From Candidatus Cloacimonadota bacterium (GTDB lineage: Bacteria > Cloacimonadota > Cloacimonadia > Cloacimonadales > WRIO01), in the NCBI GenBank assembly GCA_009777575.1, contig WRLO01000014.1:1-53795 (forward strand): DNA of 53,795 bases, in the 5' to 3' direction. The notes beneath the pieces were generated by a model. That model was not told where the DNA came from. It saw nothing but the letters and a program-made list of their open reading frames with translations, and did no database searches. The translations under genes and the position numbers were made by a program. Of the stretch, positions 1 through 9,560 are shown piece by piece (within the stretch, counting starts at the first letter, position 1; every line of letters starts with the position of its first letter).

Positions 1-287
1 ATGATTTTTTTTTGAGATATTTTTGATAATGGAAATTTTTTATCTTTTTTGATTATTTTTTTTATTATTTTAGTTTTTATGAAAAAAGAGTTATCTTTAT
101 TAATATAATTCTGAGATGAAGAATTACCAACAAAGAGGCGAATTATGTTGTTAGAAAGGATTTCAATATCATTTACAACCTCTCTCTCAAAGCGAGTTGA
201 GAACACCGCATCAATAGTCGTTATCATTTCACTCTCAAGAAATGAAATAATTAATAATAAAATTACAAATACAATTTTCGCTTTCAT
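1..287 (-). CDS. Exported protein of unknown function, 5' part only
   Basis: A reading frame on the minus strand starts at ATG 287-285 and stays open for 95 codons to the left edge, so the gene is truncated by the window. The N-terminus is a lysine pair followed by about 14 hydrophobic residues (VFVILLLIISFL), a likely signal peptide or membrane anchor. The remainder is charged, Asn/Ser/Lys-rich and ends in a strongly basic Lys/Ile stretch. Only a weak ribosome binding site is visible upstream. A plus-strand frame at 145-360 overlaps it, but the minus frame has the protein-like start. I do not recognise a family. Exported location is inferred only from the N-terminus. Confidence 0.55.
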   Translation of the reverse strand, partial: MKAKIVFVILLLIISFLESEMITTIDAVFSTRFEREVVNDIEILSNNIIRLFVGNSSSQNYINKDNSFFIKTKIIKKIIKKDKKFPLSKISQKKI

Positions 288-482
288 AACGATTCTCGAT
301 AGGAAATTATCTTGCAATGATAAAAACCTTTCTATCACTGCTTTTAATCTACTTAAGTAATAATTTCAAATGCATAAACTCCTTGTTAAATTTAATAGAA
401 TTACCATTCTAAAAAAAACACTTGATTTGTCAACAACTTTTTGCAGATTAATTTTTTTTTCATAAAACTGACTTTTTATTCC

Positions 483-570
483 TTCTGAGTCCACTCCGAA
501 AAGTCGTTTTTAATTATTATTAATATTCCTTACACATCTCGAAGAGATGTGACGCTTAGTAGAAAACGAT
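483..570. repeat. Intergenic repeat module with GAA-loop hairpin (copy 1)
   Basis: Begins with a TCCACTCCGAAAAGT word, continues through AT-rich sequence and a CCTTACACAT block, and ends near TAGTAGAAAACGAT. The core is a perfect 8-bp stem, CACATCTC-gaa-GAGATGTG (533-551). The same order of words recurs at 11855-11932 with different stem bases that still pair. A diverged inverted partial copy lies at about 653-705. Confidence 0.7.
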
Positions 571-586
571 TACCACCACATCTCCC

Positions 587-655
587 ACCCTGAAGGGGTC
601 GGTTCAAGAGATATGAGTCTATGCCGAATAGCTCTTGAACCGACTCCTTCAGGGT
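587..655. repeat. Long inverted repeat, 24-bp arms
   Basis: The arm at 587-610 and the arm at 632-655 are reverse complements with a single mismatch, separated by 21 bases. The arms begin ACCCTGAAGG and end TTCAAGAG. The hairpin sits between the two oppositely oriented repeat modules of the 288-787 gap. There is no T-run after either arm, so it is not a classical terminator. It may be a structural or mobile palindrome. Confidence 0.75.
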
Positions 656-706
656 ATGTAAGGTATGATTTTATTAAAATATACTTCTCGGACTGCACTC
701 ATTTCT

Positions 707-777
707 GTGACTTCTCTTTTTTTCCGCTGTATTAAAACAAACTCTGTGAAACTCTGTGTTACTCTGTGGTTAAAAAC
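707..777. repeat. CACAGAG-word intergenic repeat, short version
   Basis: Carries several ACTCTGTG / CTGTGACTTCTCT words and a GGTTAAAA end, resembling the longer CACAGAG elements between the ABC genes at 30-38 kb. It lies just downstream of the amidohydrolase stop on the minus strand. The rest of the 288-787 gap holds only the repeats listed here; no gene is visible. Confidence 0.5.
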
Positions 778-787
778 TATTTTCTTG

Positions 788-2536
788 CTATTTTTCCCAA
801 ACAATATCACCATCTAACATAGTCATTTCTACTTCATAATTATCAAATTTCCATAAATCATCAAATATTTCTTTCTTTACTACAATAATGTTTGCTCTTT
901 GCCCTTCCTCTATTTTCCCATAAATAACGGGTTTATTTGCTATAATATGGTGCTTGAAAGTATAAGAATCTAAAGCATTAAAAATTTGCATTTTTTCCTT
1001 ATTAATGCCTTGATTTCCCTCTGTTTTATGATTCGACACAGCATATTTAAGACCTTCAAAAGGATTTAAAGTTTCCACTGGACTATCTGAGCCAAGCGCC
1101 ATTTCTACTGCTTCAGAAACACTTTTTAATGGAAAGGCATAATCTCTTGCTATCAACCATTTTTTCTTGATCAACTCTTCGTCTTCTTTGATATGTATTG
1201 ACTGCATTGATGCATGAATATTTGCTTCTATCAATAATTTAATATCTTGCGGTCTGACTGCTTGTAAATGTTCTATTCGGTGTTTGACTCTCGAACCATA
1301 CTGCTGATTTATCGCCTTTAAAACCTTTGTTGTTGCATATACTGCATAGTCTCCAATTGCATGAATTGCTACCTGTATATCTTGTAGATGAGCTTCGATA
1401 ATTTTATTTTTAATTTCGTTCATGTAATCTTTATACTGCAAAGATAATACTTCTAAATCACTATGGCTTACAGTTTTTTTTCCAAACATCCAAGCGGTGT
1501 CGCTACCTAAAGATCCATCGGTAAATAATTTTATCCCACCATTTCTGAAATATTGTGTTTCTTCTAAAAAATGATAATTTTTATGCTTAAATGGCTGCTC
1601 AACATTGGAAATAGGTTTTATCTCAGAAGAGATAATATTTTCATCCTTTGATTTATCGTTTGCCATCTGTAAATAATACCATGTAAAATAAAACTTCATT
1701 TCTTCACATACATTTTTTACAATCTCAGCTGATTTTCTGTCTTCCATAGAATGAACACCACACAATCCATACTTATAACTTTTTACTATCAATTCTTTTA
1801 ATAGTTTTTTCAATAAATCATCATCGATAGGCGGAATATATCTATCTAATAAAGTCCATGAATTTTCATATAAAAATCCATTTAATTCTCCATTAGCGAA
1901 TTTTCCTAAAACTACACCTTCTATATTGTCAATATTTTTTAGATTTTGATTTGATATTGCCTGATTTATCACTGAAGATTTTTTATTATATTCGCTATTT
2001 GCACTATTTATGACATCCAACGCTTTGGAATTACAAAGATTTGAATGCAAATCACGGCTGGCAATACTCACTGGGATATCAGGAAATACCTTATCTATCA
2101 GATTTTTATTGATGTTCGGATATTTATCCAAAACTCTTTTTTCCCAACCGAATCCTTTTATCCATGAAGGTTTTATTTGTTCACCTTTGTTTATTCTCTT
2201 ATTTATTTTTTCTCTATATTCTATCAACCGTTGATAAAACTCATCATCATTTTGACAGCCTAAAACATTCAGGGTCAACATTTGTTTAGCGGTTTCTACA
2301 AAATGAGTATGAGCGTCTGTAAAAGCAGGTAAAAGAACATTTCCTTGTAAATCTATCAGTTGGGGATTTGAAGAAATTTTCTTTAATAATTGGTATGAAC
2401 CTACAGCATGTATCTTATTGTCTCTGACAAGAACTGATTGCCCAGTTTCTGCTTCTTGTAATTGAGGATTTTTAGAAGTTACACTTTTATTTTTATCTCC
2501 GATTATCGAAGACATGTTATAAAATATATAATCCAT
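788..2536 (-). CDS. Amidohydrolase family 3 protein (YtcJ-like metal-dependent hydrolase)
   Basis: This 582-residue protein has the amidohydrolase superfamily layout. There is an N-terminal beta-sandwich part, then the metal-binding HxH in DAHTH (H76, H78), a middle TIM-barrel with the IHAIGD motif, then RIEHLQ and the late SDSPVE motif typical of the YtcJ/AepA-like Amidohydro_3 family. The C-terminus rebuilds the composite sandwich (GQRANIIVV). The family hydrolyses amide or related bonds in small substrates; the substrate cannot be read from the sequence. No signal peptide, so probably cytoplasmic. It lies 51 bp downstream of ileS on the same strand and may be transcribed with it. Length is near the family norm of about 530-580. 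Confidence 0.88.
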   Translation of the reverse strand: MDYIFYNMSSIIGDKNKSVTSKNPQLQEAETGQSVLVRDNKIHAVGSYQLLKKISSNPQLIDLQGNVLLPAFTDAHTHFVETAKQMLTLNVLGCQNDDEFYQRLIEYREKINKRINKGEQIKPSWIKGFGWEKRVLDKYPNINKNLIDKVFPDIPVSIASRDLHSNLCNSKALDVINSANSEYNKKSSVINQAISNQNLKNIDNIEGVVLGKFANGELNGFLYENSWTLLDRYIPPIDDDLLKKLLKELIVKSYKYGLCGVHSMEDRKSAEIVKNVCEEMKFYFTWYYLQMANDKSKDENIISSEIKPISNVEQPFKHKNYHFLEETQYFRNGGIKLFTDGSLGSDTAWMFGKKTVSHSDLEVLSLQYKDYMNEIKNKIIEAHLQDIQVAIHAIGDYAVYATTKVLKAINQQYGSRVKHRIEHLQAVRPQDIKLLIEANIHASMQSIHIKEDEELIKKKWLIARDYAFPLKSVSEAVEMALGSDSPVETLNPFEGLKYAVSNHKTEGNQGINKEKMQIFNALDSYTFKHHIIANKPVIYGKIEEGQRANIIVVKKEIFDDLWKFDNYEVEMTMLDGDIVWEK

Positions 2537-2587
2537 AATTTTTATTTTTTACCTCATAAATATTTATCGGGATACAAAAAAACGATC

Positions 2588-5500
2588 CTATATCTTTTCA
2601 ATTTTCAAATAAGTGTCAATCCCGTTGATATCCCATAATTTCATGCATTCTGTAGGTTTTTCATAGCTTACAAAATCATTGGTCAAAGTTTCATCTGAGA
2701 TATAGTCTTTGAATTTCTTAACTACCTCATTTATTGTTTCATTGCCAAAAAATGATACTTTTATCCTATCCATTATGTCAAAATTGTTTTCTTTTCTTGT
2801 AAATTGGATTTTGTTTACGAGTTCGCGGGCATGACCTTCGAGAACTAACTCTTCTGTAAGTCTTATGTCTAACGCTACAAAATCACTACCATAATTTTCA
2901 AAGGCAAAACTTTCTTGCGGTAGAATTGAGATGAATATATCTTCATCTGTAAGTGAAAATTTCTTTATTTCAACAGGTGTTTTCCCTTCTATAGCACTAT
3001 CTATTTCAAACTCGAAAACTTTCTTTGTTTTAAAACTAGTTATGATATCTTTTATGTTTGCTTTTTCAAGAAAATTCGTGATGATTTTTAAGTCTTTTCC
3101 ATACTTAGGTCCTATTGTTTTGAAATTTATTTTTGCTTCCCAATTTACAATTTCGTTATTTTCAGGGAGTAAAATCACCTCTTTTACATTTATCTCTTCT
3201 TTTATCAGTTCGTCCATCCTTTTAATAAGTGATTGATGATTTTCTGAAACATAAAGAGCTTGCAAAGTCTGTCTAACCTTTATCTGAGCTTGATTTCTCG
3301 CTGCTCTACCCATAGTTACTATATCAATCAAGGTTTGCATCTCTTTTTCGAGAGTTTTATTTATCAAGGCTTTATTACATGTAGGATAAAAATCAAGATG
3401 AACACTTAAAATCTCAGGCTTCTTTTCTCCTTTTTCGCTTGATTTATTTATAAATGGTGTTGTCAAGCCTGTATAAATCTCCTCAGCTAAAAATGGAGCA
3501 AAAGGTGCTATCAACTTCGATATTTCCAACAATACTTCATATAGCGTTAAATACGCTTCTTTTTTATCTTCTGTCAAAGTCATGACCCAATATCTGCGTC
3601 TACTTCTACGAACATACCAATTACTTAGTTCATCAATGACAAATTTTTGTATTGCCCTTAGAGATCGCGTGAAATCAAATTTTTCATTATTTTCTATTAC
3701 TTGCTCGATCAAAGAATGTAATCTTGAGAATATCCACTGATCAAGCTCGTTTTTCAGATTATTTTGAAATCTTAGCTCTTGTTTTATACCATCAGATTCA
3801 TTGAGGTATGATTTGAACGCATTCTCGAAACTCTCAGGTAAAAATTTATCTATATTTGCGTAAGTTATAAAGAAAGAATAGACATTTTTTAAAGTTCCGA
3901 TAAATTTTGAAAAAACCTCTTCTACATCTTTCAAATCAAATTTTTTTGGTGACCAAGGTGGCGATACTGATATTAAATACCATCTTATAGCATCAGCACC
4001 ATATTGGTTCATGAGTTGCATAGGATCAATAGTATTTCCTCTTGTTTTGGACATTTTTTGACCATGTTTATCAAGGATAAGGTCATTTACAAGGCAATTT
4101 TTGAAAGGACTTTTACCTGCTACAAAAGTCGATATTGCCAGTAATGTGTAAAACCAGCCTCTAGTCTGGTCAATGCCCTCGCAAATAAAGTCGGCAGGAA
4201 ATAATTCATTGAAGAAAATATCTTTGTTTTCAAAAGGATAATGCCATTGGGCATAAGGCATTGCACCGCTATCAAACCAGCAGTCGATTACTTCTGGAGT
4301 GCGGGACATCATTATCACATTTTTCGTAGATACAGAAGACTCGCTTCCGCTAAAAGAGCCATCTCCGTTTTTATTACATTGTGAGCATGGGATAAATACA
4401 TTATCAACAAAAGGTCTATGTAATTCTATTTGTTCAGACACTTTTGAACCATCTGACATAACTCCTTTCTCTCTTAGTTCTTCAATAGAGCCAATACTAA
4501 CCATTTCTGAGCATTCTTTGCAACGCCAGATATTTAAAGGAGTTCCCCAAAATCTATCGCGAGACAATGCCCAATCTACATTATTTTCCAGCCACTCACC
4601 AAACCTTTTTTCGCCTACAAAACTAGGATACCAATTTATTTTTGTATTATTTTCAATCATTTGTTGCTTGAATTCACTTGTTTTTATATACCAAGTTGAA
4701 CGAGCGTAATAAATAAGCGGATTCTTACATCTCCAACAGAAAGGATAATTATGAGTTATCTGTGTTCTTTTATAAAGTAAATTTCTGTCTTTCAAGTTTC
4801 TGATAATACTTTTATCAGCATCTTTGACAAATATACCTTTATAATCTGTGATTACTTCTGTAAATTTTCCAGTATCATCAACAGGTTGAATAAATGGCAA
4901 TTTGTATTTTAAGCCTATTGCGTAATCGTCTTGACCAAATGCAGGAGCAGTGTGAACTATTCCAGTTCCGTCTGACATGGTTACATAATCGCCATTTGCT
5001 ATGTAAAATGCCTCTTCTTCGGGTTTCACAAAGTCAAAAAGTTGTTCATATTTAGTAAATTCAAGGTCTTTTCCCAAATATTCTTCAACTATTTCATAAG
5101 CTCCATCCAGCACAGAAAGTCTTTCTTTTGCAAGTATAAGATGTTCTATTTGAGCAGTTGATGGTGAGTCAGTCTTATCTATTTTTTCCCTTACTTTCAC
5201 ATATGTCTCTTTCGGGTTAACCACTAAAGCAACATTCGATATCAATGTCCAAGGTGTTGTAGTCCAAGCAAGAAAAAAGGTTGCTTCTTCTGCTTTTTGT
5301 GCTGAAGATGTAAGAGGTGATATTTTATCTGCGATTTTACAGGCTAAATTTGATAACTTAAATTTCACAAACACTGATGGATCTTCAACATCCTGATAAC
5401 CTTGAGCTACTTCATGTGAGGACAAGGGTGTTCCACAGCTAGGACAATATGGCACTATTTTATGACCTTTGTATATCAAGTTTTTATCAAATAACTGCTT

Positions 5501-5989
5501 TAGTATCCACCACACTGTTTCTATGTAGTTATTATCCAAAGTGATATAGGGATTTTCTAAATCTACCCAATAACCCATAGTTTTTGTCATTTCTGACCAT
5601 TCTTTTTCATATGAAAAAACAGAGGCTTTGCATTCTATATTAAATTTCTCTATTCCATACAATTCTATATCATTTTTGTTTTTCAGACCAAGTTTTTTTT
5701 CAACTTCTATCTCAACTGGTAAACCATGGGTATCCCAACCGGCTTTTCTTTTGACTTGAAAACCTTTCATGGTTTTGTATCTACATACTGAATCCTTGAT
5801 AGTTCTTGAGATTACATGATGAATTCCCGGTTTACCATTGGCTGTTGGTGGACCTTCATAAAATACAAATTGTTTTGAACCTTCTCTCTCATCAATACTT
5901 TTTTTTTCGATATTATTTGTTTCCCAATATTCTCTGAGTTTTTTCTCAAAATCAAAGGGTTTCTCTTTTAAATCAATATTTTTATACAT
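2588..5989 (-). CDS. ileS: Isoleucyl-tRNA synthetase, type 2 (eukaryote-like)
   Basis: Charges tRNA-Ile with isoleucine in the cytoplasm. This class I synthetase has the HIGH-equivalent in PGIHHV near residue 55, the GWDTHGLPVE block, an editing domain with TTPWTL, and KMSKT near residue 645, followed by the anticodon-binding domain. THGLPVE instead of CHGLPIE, the SCGTPLSSHEVAQGY block and the length of 1133 residues place it with type 2 enzymes, known for low sensitivity to mupirocin and often horizontally transferred. The start at 5989 follows AAGGAGA at good spacing. A possible T-box leader was considered in the 5' region and rejected. The amidohydrolase follows downstream. Confidence 0.97.
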   Translation of the reverse strand: MYKNIDLKEKPFDFEKKLREYWETNNIEKKSIDEREGSKQFVFYEGPPTANGKPGIHHVISRTIKDSVCRYKTMKGFQVKRKAGWDTHGLPVEIEVEKKLGLKNKNDIELYGIEKFNIECKASVFSYEKEWSEMTKTMGYWVDLENPYITLDNNYIETVWWILKQLFDKNLIYKGHKIVPYCPSCGTPLSSHEVAQGYQDVEDPSVFVKFKLSNLACKIADKISPLTSSAQKAEEATFFLAWTTTPWTLISNVALVVNPKETYVKVREKIDKTDSPSTAQIEHLILAKERLSVLDGAYEIVEEYLGKDLEFTKYEQLFDFVKPEEEAFYIANGDYVTMSDGTGIVHTAPAFGQDDYAIGLKYKLPFIQPVDDTGKFTEVITDYKGIFVKDADKSIIRNLKDRNLLYKRTQITHNYPFCWRCKNPLIYYARSTWYIKTSEFKQQMIENNTKINWYPSFVGEKRFGEWLENNVDWALSRDRFWGTPLNIWRCKECSEMVSIGSIEELREKGVMSDGSKVSEQIELHRPFVDNVFIPCSQCNKNGDGSFSGSESSVSTKNVIMMSRTPEVIDCWFDSGAMPYAQWHYPFENKDIFFNELFPADFICEGIDQTRGWFYTLLAISTFVAGKSPFKNCLVNDLILDKHGQKMSKTRGNTIDPMQLMNQYGADAIRWYLISVSPPWSPKKFDLKDVEEVFSKFIGTLKNVYSFFITYANIDKFLPESFENAFKSYLNESDGIKQELRFQNNLKNELDQWIFSRLHSLIEQVIENNEKFDFTRSLRAIQKFVIDELSNWYVRRSRRRYWVMTLTEDKKEAYLTLYEVLLEISKLIAPFAPFLAEEIYTGLTTPFINKSSEKGEKKPEILSVHLDFYPTCNKALINKTLEKEMQTLIDIVTMGRAARNQAQIKVRQTLQALYVSENHQSLIKRMDELIKEEINVKEVILLPENNEIVNWEAKINFKTIGPKYGKDLKIITNFLEKANIKDIITSFKTKKVFEFEIDSAIEGKTPVEIKKFSLTDEDIFISILPQESFAFENYGSDFVALDIRLTEELVLEGHARELVNKIQFTRKENNFDIMDRIKVSFFGNETINEVVKKFKDYISDETLTNDFVSYEKPTECMKLWDINGIDTYLKIEKI

Positions 5990-6250
5990 AAAATCTCCTT
6001 ATAGATTTTTTATCTCGTTTATAATTTCAAGTTTGTTGCTCCACCCAACCATAGTGGCTGAGCTTGCCTCTGTCCAAAATTCAGGTTCTATCAATCTACA
6101 TCATTCTGCGAGCTTCTTAATAAATCTCAAATCTCTTGAACAGCTAAAGGAAATCATCCATTTTTACATACTATTTCTACTAAACCATAAACCCTCTGGG
6201 GCTTTCAAGTTAAAGCACAAATAGAAAAGAAGTGAAAGATCTTAAGATTC

Positions 6251-6275
6251 TTCACTGCGTTCAAGGTGACAGGGG
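6251..6275. repeat. Copy of the CTGCGTTCAAGGTGACA intergenic repeat
   Basis: Twenty-five bases reading TTCACTGCGTTCAAGG then TGACAGGGG. The reverse complement matches the left half of the imperfect palindrome at 26226-26289 exactly. A shorter piece (TTCTTCACTGCGTTCA) is at 48265-48280. It lies in the 5990-6455 gap, where the only other structure I see is the heptamer tract that follows it. Confidence 0.7.
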
Positions 6276-6341
6276 TATAGTGACACGGAGATTGCTTCGG
6301 AGGGAGTTTAAAATGAGGAACCTCGCAACGACGGTATATTT

Positions 6342-6450
6342 CATTATCCATTATCCATCATCCATTATCCATTATCCATTATCCATTATCCATTATCCAT
6401 TATCCATTATCCATTATCCATCATCCATTATCCATCATCCATTATCCATT
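6342..6450. repeat. Heptanucleotide tandem repeat (CATTATC)n
   Basis: Fifteen head-to-tail 7-bp units run from 6342 to 6446, plus a partial unit. Twelve are CATTATC and three are CATCATC variants. The tract ends 6 bp from the stop codon of the minus-strand gene at 6456. Open frames through it on the plus strand (IIHYP repeats) are by-products of the repeat. A short run of the same heptamer is in the gap at about 27773-27799. Confidence 0.95.
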
Positions 6451-6455
6451 CCAAC

Positions 6456-6992
6456 CTATTTTCCTCGTGCTGATGTTTTACGAACTTGAGTTGCTTTTGG
6501 AGTATTGACATTTGTTTTAGAAACACTAGTTTTTTGTTTTTGTTTATCCATTGTTGTTTTTGGTGGTTTTGATTTGTCAGTTATGCCTTTCTTGACTTTA
6601 TTTTCTGAAGATTTAGCAATTTTTTTGGCTTCCTCAGAGGAGCTTGAAGTTGTCAGATTGTCTTTATCAATTTTAACCTCTGTATCTTCTTTTTGATCTG
6701 TGATTTCATCTTCTGTTATATTTTCAGACTCATCATTTTCAGAAGTTGCTTCCCCATCTTCATCTAAAAAGAGTTCATTGAATTGCTCTTTTAATTCCTC
6801 ATCTCCAGACACATATCTTTTCCATTCCTCCATAGCTGTATCTATTTCAACACATTTTTCGCAAGGGATGATAGTTTTGTCTGTTGTAAAACCTATGAAA
6901 CCTCTATCATAGCACTTATTGCATGATTTTTTCTTTCGGTTTCGTTGAATTATTTCCTTAGCTACAAGCTGATGTTTTTCTTCTAAAATCAT
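6456..6992 (-). CDS. Small protein with N-terminal zinc-ribbon-like Cys pairs and disordered tail
   Basis: 178 residues, family not recognised. The N-terminal 50 residues hold two CxxC pairs (C24/C27 and C44/C47) in a DnaJ-like CNKCYDRGF context, consistent with a zinc ribbon. Residues 60-100 are very acidic. From about 105 to the end the protein is Lys/Thr/Ser-rich and probably disordered and basic, suggesting nucleic-acid or partner binding. This is inference. It starts 19 bp after the stop of the chemoreceptor at 7012 with a recognisable GAGGA, so it is probably the last gene of the mcp-cheW-mcp operon. The CATTATC tandem repeat begins directly after its stop. Confidence 0.75.
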   Translation of the reverse strand: MILEEKHQLVAKEIIQRNRKKKSCNKCYDRGFIGFTTDKTIIPCEKCVEIDTAMEEWKRYVSGDEELKEQFNELFLDEDGEATSENDESENITEDEITDQKEDTEVKIDKDNLTTSSSSEEAKKIAKSSENKVKKGITDKSKPPKTTMDKQKQKTSVSKTNVNTPKATQVRKTSARGK

Positions 6993-7011
6993 AAAATCCT
7001 CTTTTTATATC

Positions 7012-8994
7012 TTATTTAAAATCATCAAAATCATCATCAAAGCCATTCAAGGGTAAAAGATTTTCAGGTTTTATTTCCAATGCTTTGGGTGGATTGTGTT
7101 CAATCTTTGCTGTTTTTTGCCTGCGATCATTCAGCAGATGATTATTTTTGGGTTGCTTGTAATGATTTTGTGATTCTACTTTTCGAGAAACCTTGAAATT
7201 ATTTACAAGTCCTTTCAATTCTTCGGCTTGGTTGTTCAATTCTTGGGCTGCTGCTGCTGATTGTTCTGCGTTTGCTGCATTTTGTTGAGTCCCTTTGTTC
7301 ATTTCATGGACACCTGTTGATATCTGATTTACTCCGTGAGCTTGCTCGTCTGATGAAGCTGATATTTCGTTGACTATACTTTTTACTTTGGAGAATTGCT
7401 CTTTCATTTCCAAGAAAGATTTTGTCACTTGCTCAACAATATTTGAACCCATCTCAGAATTTCTACTCGATTCTTCAATGAGTGAATTTGTGTTTTTAGC
7501 AGCTTCTGCACTTCGTAAAGCAAGGTTTTTTACTTCTTCAGCCACTACTGCAAATCCTTTCCCAGCATCTCCAGCATGTGCGGCTTCAACAGCTGCATTC
7601 AAAGCAAGGAGATTGGTTTGAAAGGCTATATCTTCGATAGTTTTGATGATTTTTCCTGTTTCCTGTGAAGATTTGAGTATTGAATCCATAGCTTTATTCA
7701 TTTTTTCCATTGAAACATTGCTTTGTTCTACTGCTGAAACAGCCTGATCTGCAAGTCTGAGACCAGATTTTGCACTATCTGCATTGTTTCCAGTCAAAGA
7801 ATTTATTTCTTCTAAAGAGCTAGATATTTCTTCCAAGGAGGAGGCTTGTTCTGAGGTAGATTCAGCGAGACTCTGGGCACCAGATGCTATTTCGTTCGAT
7901 GCTGCTAAAATCTGTTCAACATTTGAATCTACTTGAATAATCGACTCTTCAAGAGTTTGACCAGCAAGGTTGATATTTTTTTTGAAATCCAATAAATCGC
8001 CCTTATAATCACTTTTTATTCGCGCTGTCAAATCTTTATTCGCTATCATTTCCATGACTTCCATGGCTTCGGTTATTGGATTAACTATGGCATCGAGAGT
8101 CATATTTATGTAGTTTACTAGCTTCGCAAAATCATTTTCATGTTTAGCGGTATCAGCTCTGGATTTTAATCTTCCTTCTATGGCTTCACTTGAAAGATAC
8201 ATACAATCATCATACATACTTTTGATTGCCAAAATCATCTTTTGCATTGCATCTTTCAACTCTCCTGTTTCATCTTTTGTATCTACTTTGATAGTGAGCC
8301 TTGTCTGTCCTTTTTCCAATTTTTGAGCTATGTCTACACATTCTCGGATGGGTTTAGTTATCATTTTTGTGATAAAAACTGCGAATATTATCGCCGTAAT
8401 TAAACCTATGATGATTACCAAATTTATAGTGAGTAAATCTTTTTGATGAACTCCAGACAATTCGACACCTTTGCCATATGCACCTTGCCTTTGAAACTCT
8501 ACAAGTCTCTGGATGACTGTTAAATAATTGTTTGCAGCCCTATCAAAAGAACTATCAAACGTTTCTGCAAACGATTCTAATTCACCTGCGTCTATTTGAT
8601 TGTTCATTTGCCCTGCAACACTTAAAAATATTGTTCGAAATCGTATTAATTCGTCCCAAATTGCCATTTCATCAGTATTATTTCTGTCTAATAGCTCGGT
8701 ATAGGATTCAACTGTTCGATTGCATTCTGCTACTGTTTCATCGATTAATCGTCTCGAACTACGGATATCACTTCCGTTCTGGATTCGATAATATTCTATA
8801 GAAACATTTGCGACTATTGATGATAAGCGATTTGTTAAATCAAATTTAACAAAATTTTCTGTCAGTAATTCATCTTTGATATCACCAACATTTTTAAAAG
8901 AAACCATCGTAACTATCGCTAGGACGATGATTACTACTATCAGGATTCCAAACCCAATACTGAGTTTTGCTCCTATTTTTGCGTTTTTCAGCAT
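7012..8994 (-). CDS. Methyl-accepting chemotaxis protein, helical-bundle sensor type
   Basis: 660 residues. Transmembrane helix at about 10-32, a helical extracytoplasmic domain of about 150 residues resembling the four-helix-bundle class, second helix at about 190-212, a HAMP domain, and a long coiled-coil signalling region whose hairpin tip contains [18 protein letters not shown]. It passes ligand signals to a CheA/CheW array. The tail after about residue 610 is a flexible linker ending in DDDFDDFK. An almost identical ending occurs in the chemoreceptor at 18057, and the signalling halves of the two are closely similar. The start follows AGGAGGAG. It is 31 bp downstream of cheW in one operon. 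The ligand is unknown. Confidence 0.95.
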   Translation of the reverse strand: MLKNAKIGAKLSIGFGILIVVIIVLAIVTMVSFKNVGDIKDELLTENFVKFDLTNRLSSIVANVSIEYYRIQNGSDIRSSRRLIDETVAECNRTVESYTELLDRNNTDEMAIWDELIRFRTIFLSVAGQMNNQIDAGELESFAETFDSSFDRAANNYLTVIQRLVEFQRQGAYGKGVELSGVHQKDLLTINLVIIIGLITAIIFAVFITKMITKPIRECVDIAQKLEKGQTRLTIKVDTKDETGELKDAMQKMILAIKSMYDDCMYLSSEAIEGRLKSRADTAKHENDFAKLVNYINMTLDAIVNPITEAMEVMEMIANKDLTARIKSDYKGDLLDFKKNINLAGQTLEESIIQVDSNVEQILAASNEIASGAQSLAESTSEQASSLEEISSSLEEINSLTGNNADSAKSGLRLADQAVSAVEQSNVSMEKMNKAMDSILKSSQETGKIIKTIEDIAFQTNLLALNAAVEAAHAGDAGKGFAVVAEEVKNLALRSAEAAKNTNSLIEESSRNSEMGSNIVEQVTKSFLEMKEQFSKVKSIVNEISASSDEQAHGVNQISTGVHEMNKGTQQNAANAEQSAAAAQELNNQAEELKGLVNNFKVSRKVESQNHYKQPKNNHLLNDRRQKTAKIEHNPPKALEIKPENLLPLNGFDDDFDDFK

Positions 8995-9025
8995 TTTCTC
9001 CTCCTAAAAACCTCTTAAACTGAGG

Positions 9026-9550
9026 TTATATTTTCATTTTTTGTATATGTTCTAATTCTCTACTTGTTAGTATTTTTCCCATATCCAACAAAGTTACTAC
9101 TATGTTTTTTACTTTTGCCATTGCTAGGATAAAATCTGTATCTAATTCTACACCAAATGTAGGCTTGCTTTCGATATCATTTGCATGTATATCAATTACT
9201 TCCAATACTTTGTCTACTATGATACCAACAAAGGTTTCTTGATCTTCTTGAAAGGTATTTTGAAGGGAACTTATTGTATGTAAACTTATGACGATTATGC
9301 TTGTTTTATCATCATACTCTTGTTCCGGCAGGGAAAATCTCAACCTTAAGTCCATAACTGGTATTATTTTTCCTCGTAGATTAATCACTCCCTTTACATA
9401 ATGTGGTGTTTGTGGTATTTTGATTATGTTTGGTATTGCTATTATCTGCATTATATCATAAACACTGATACCATACTGCTCTTCCAATAAATTGAAAGTA
9501 AGATATTTACCTTCATTTGTCTTGGGATTAAATATCAAGTCATCGGACAT
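9026..9550 (-). CDS. cheW: CheW-like chemotaxis coupling protein
   Basis: 174 residues forming one CheW domain: EQYGISVYDIMQI, then PQTPHYVKGVINLRGKI and VMDLR, the usual signature, and a closing VDKVLEVIDI segment. CheW links chemoreceptors to the CheA kinase at the inner membrane. It is sandwiched between two chemoreceptor genes with gaps of 10 and 31 bp, so the three are surely co-transcribed. No CheA, CheY, CheR or CheB is in the window, so this set must use a kinase encoded elsewhere. The start is preceded by AAGGAG. Confidence 0.95.
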   Translation of the reverse strand: MSDDLIFNPKTNEGKYLTFNLLEEQYGISVYDIMQIIAIPNIIKIPQTPHYVKGVINLRGKIIPVMDLRLRFSLPEQEYDDKTSIIVISLHTISSLQNTFQEDQETFVGIIVDKVLEVIDIHANDIESKPTFGVELDTDFILAMAKVKNIVVTLLDMGKILTSRELEHIQKMKI

Positions 9551-9560
9551 ATTTATCTCC

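Noticed and set aside
4299..4709. Plus-strand frame of 136 residues
   Set aside because: Complement of the ileS coding sequence with no features of its own.
5990..6060. T-box-like GGGTGGAGC on the minus strand before ileS
   Set aside because: The conserved GGGTGGNACCGCG block is only partly matched. No specifier stem or terminator was seen, and T-boxes are unusual outside Gram-positives.
6342..6450. CRISPR array
   Set aside because: The units are 7 bp and contiguous with no spacers, so this is a simple tandem repeat.
6033..6489. Two plus-strand frames of 63 and 85 residues
   Set aside because: No ribosome binding site or recognisable features. The second translates the heptamer repeat.
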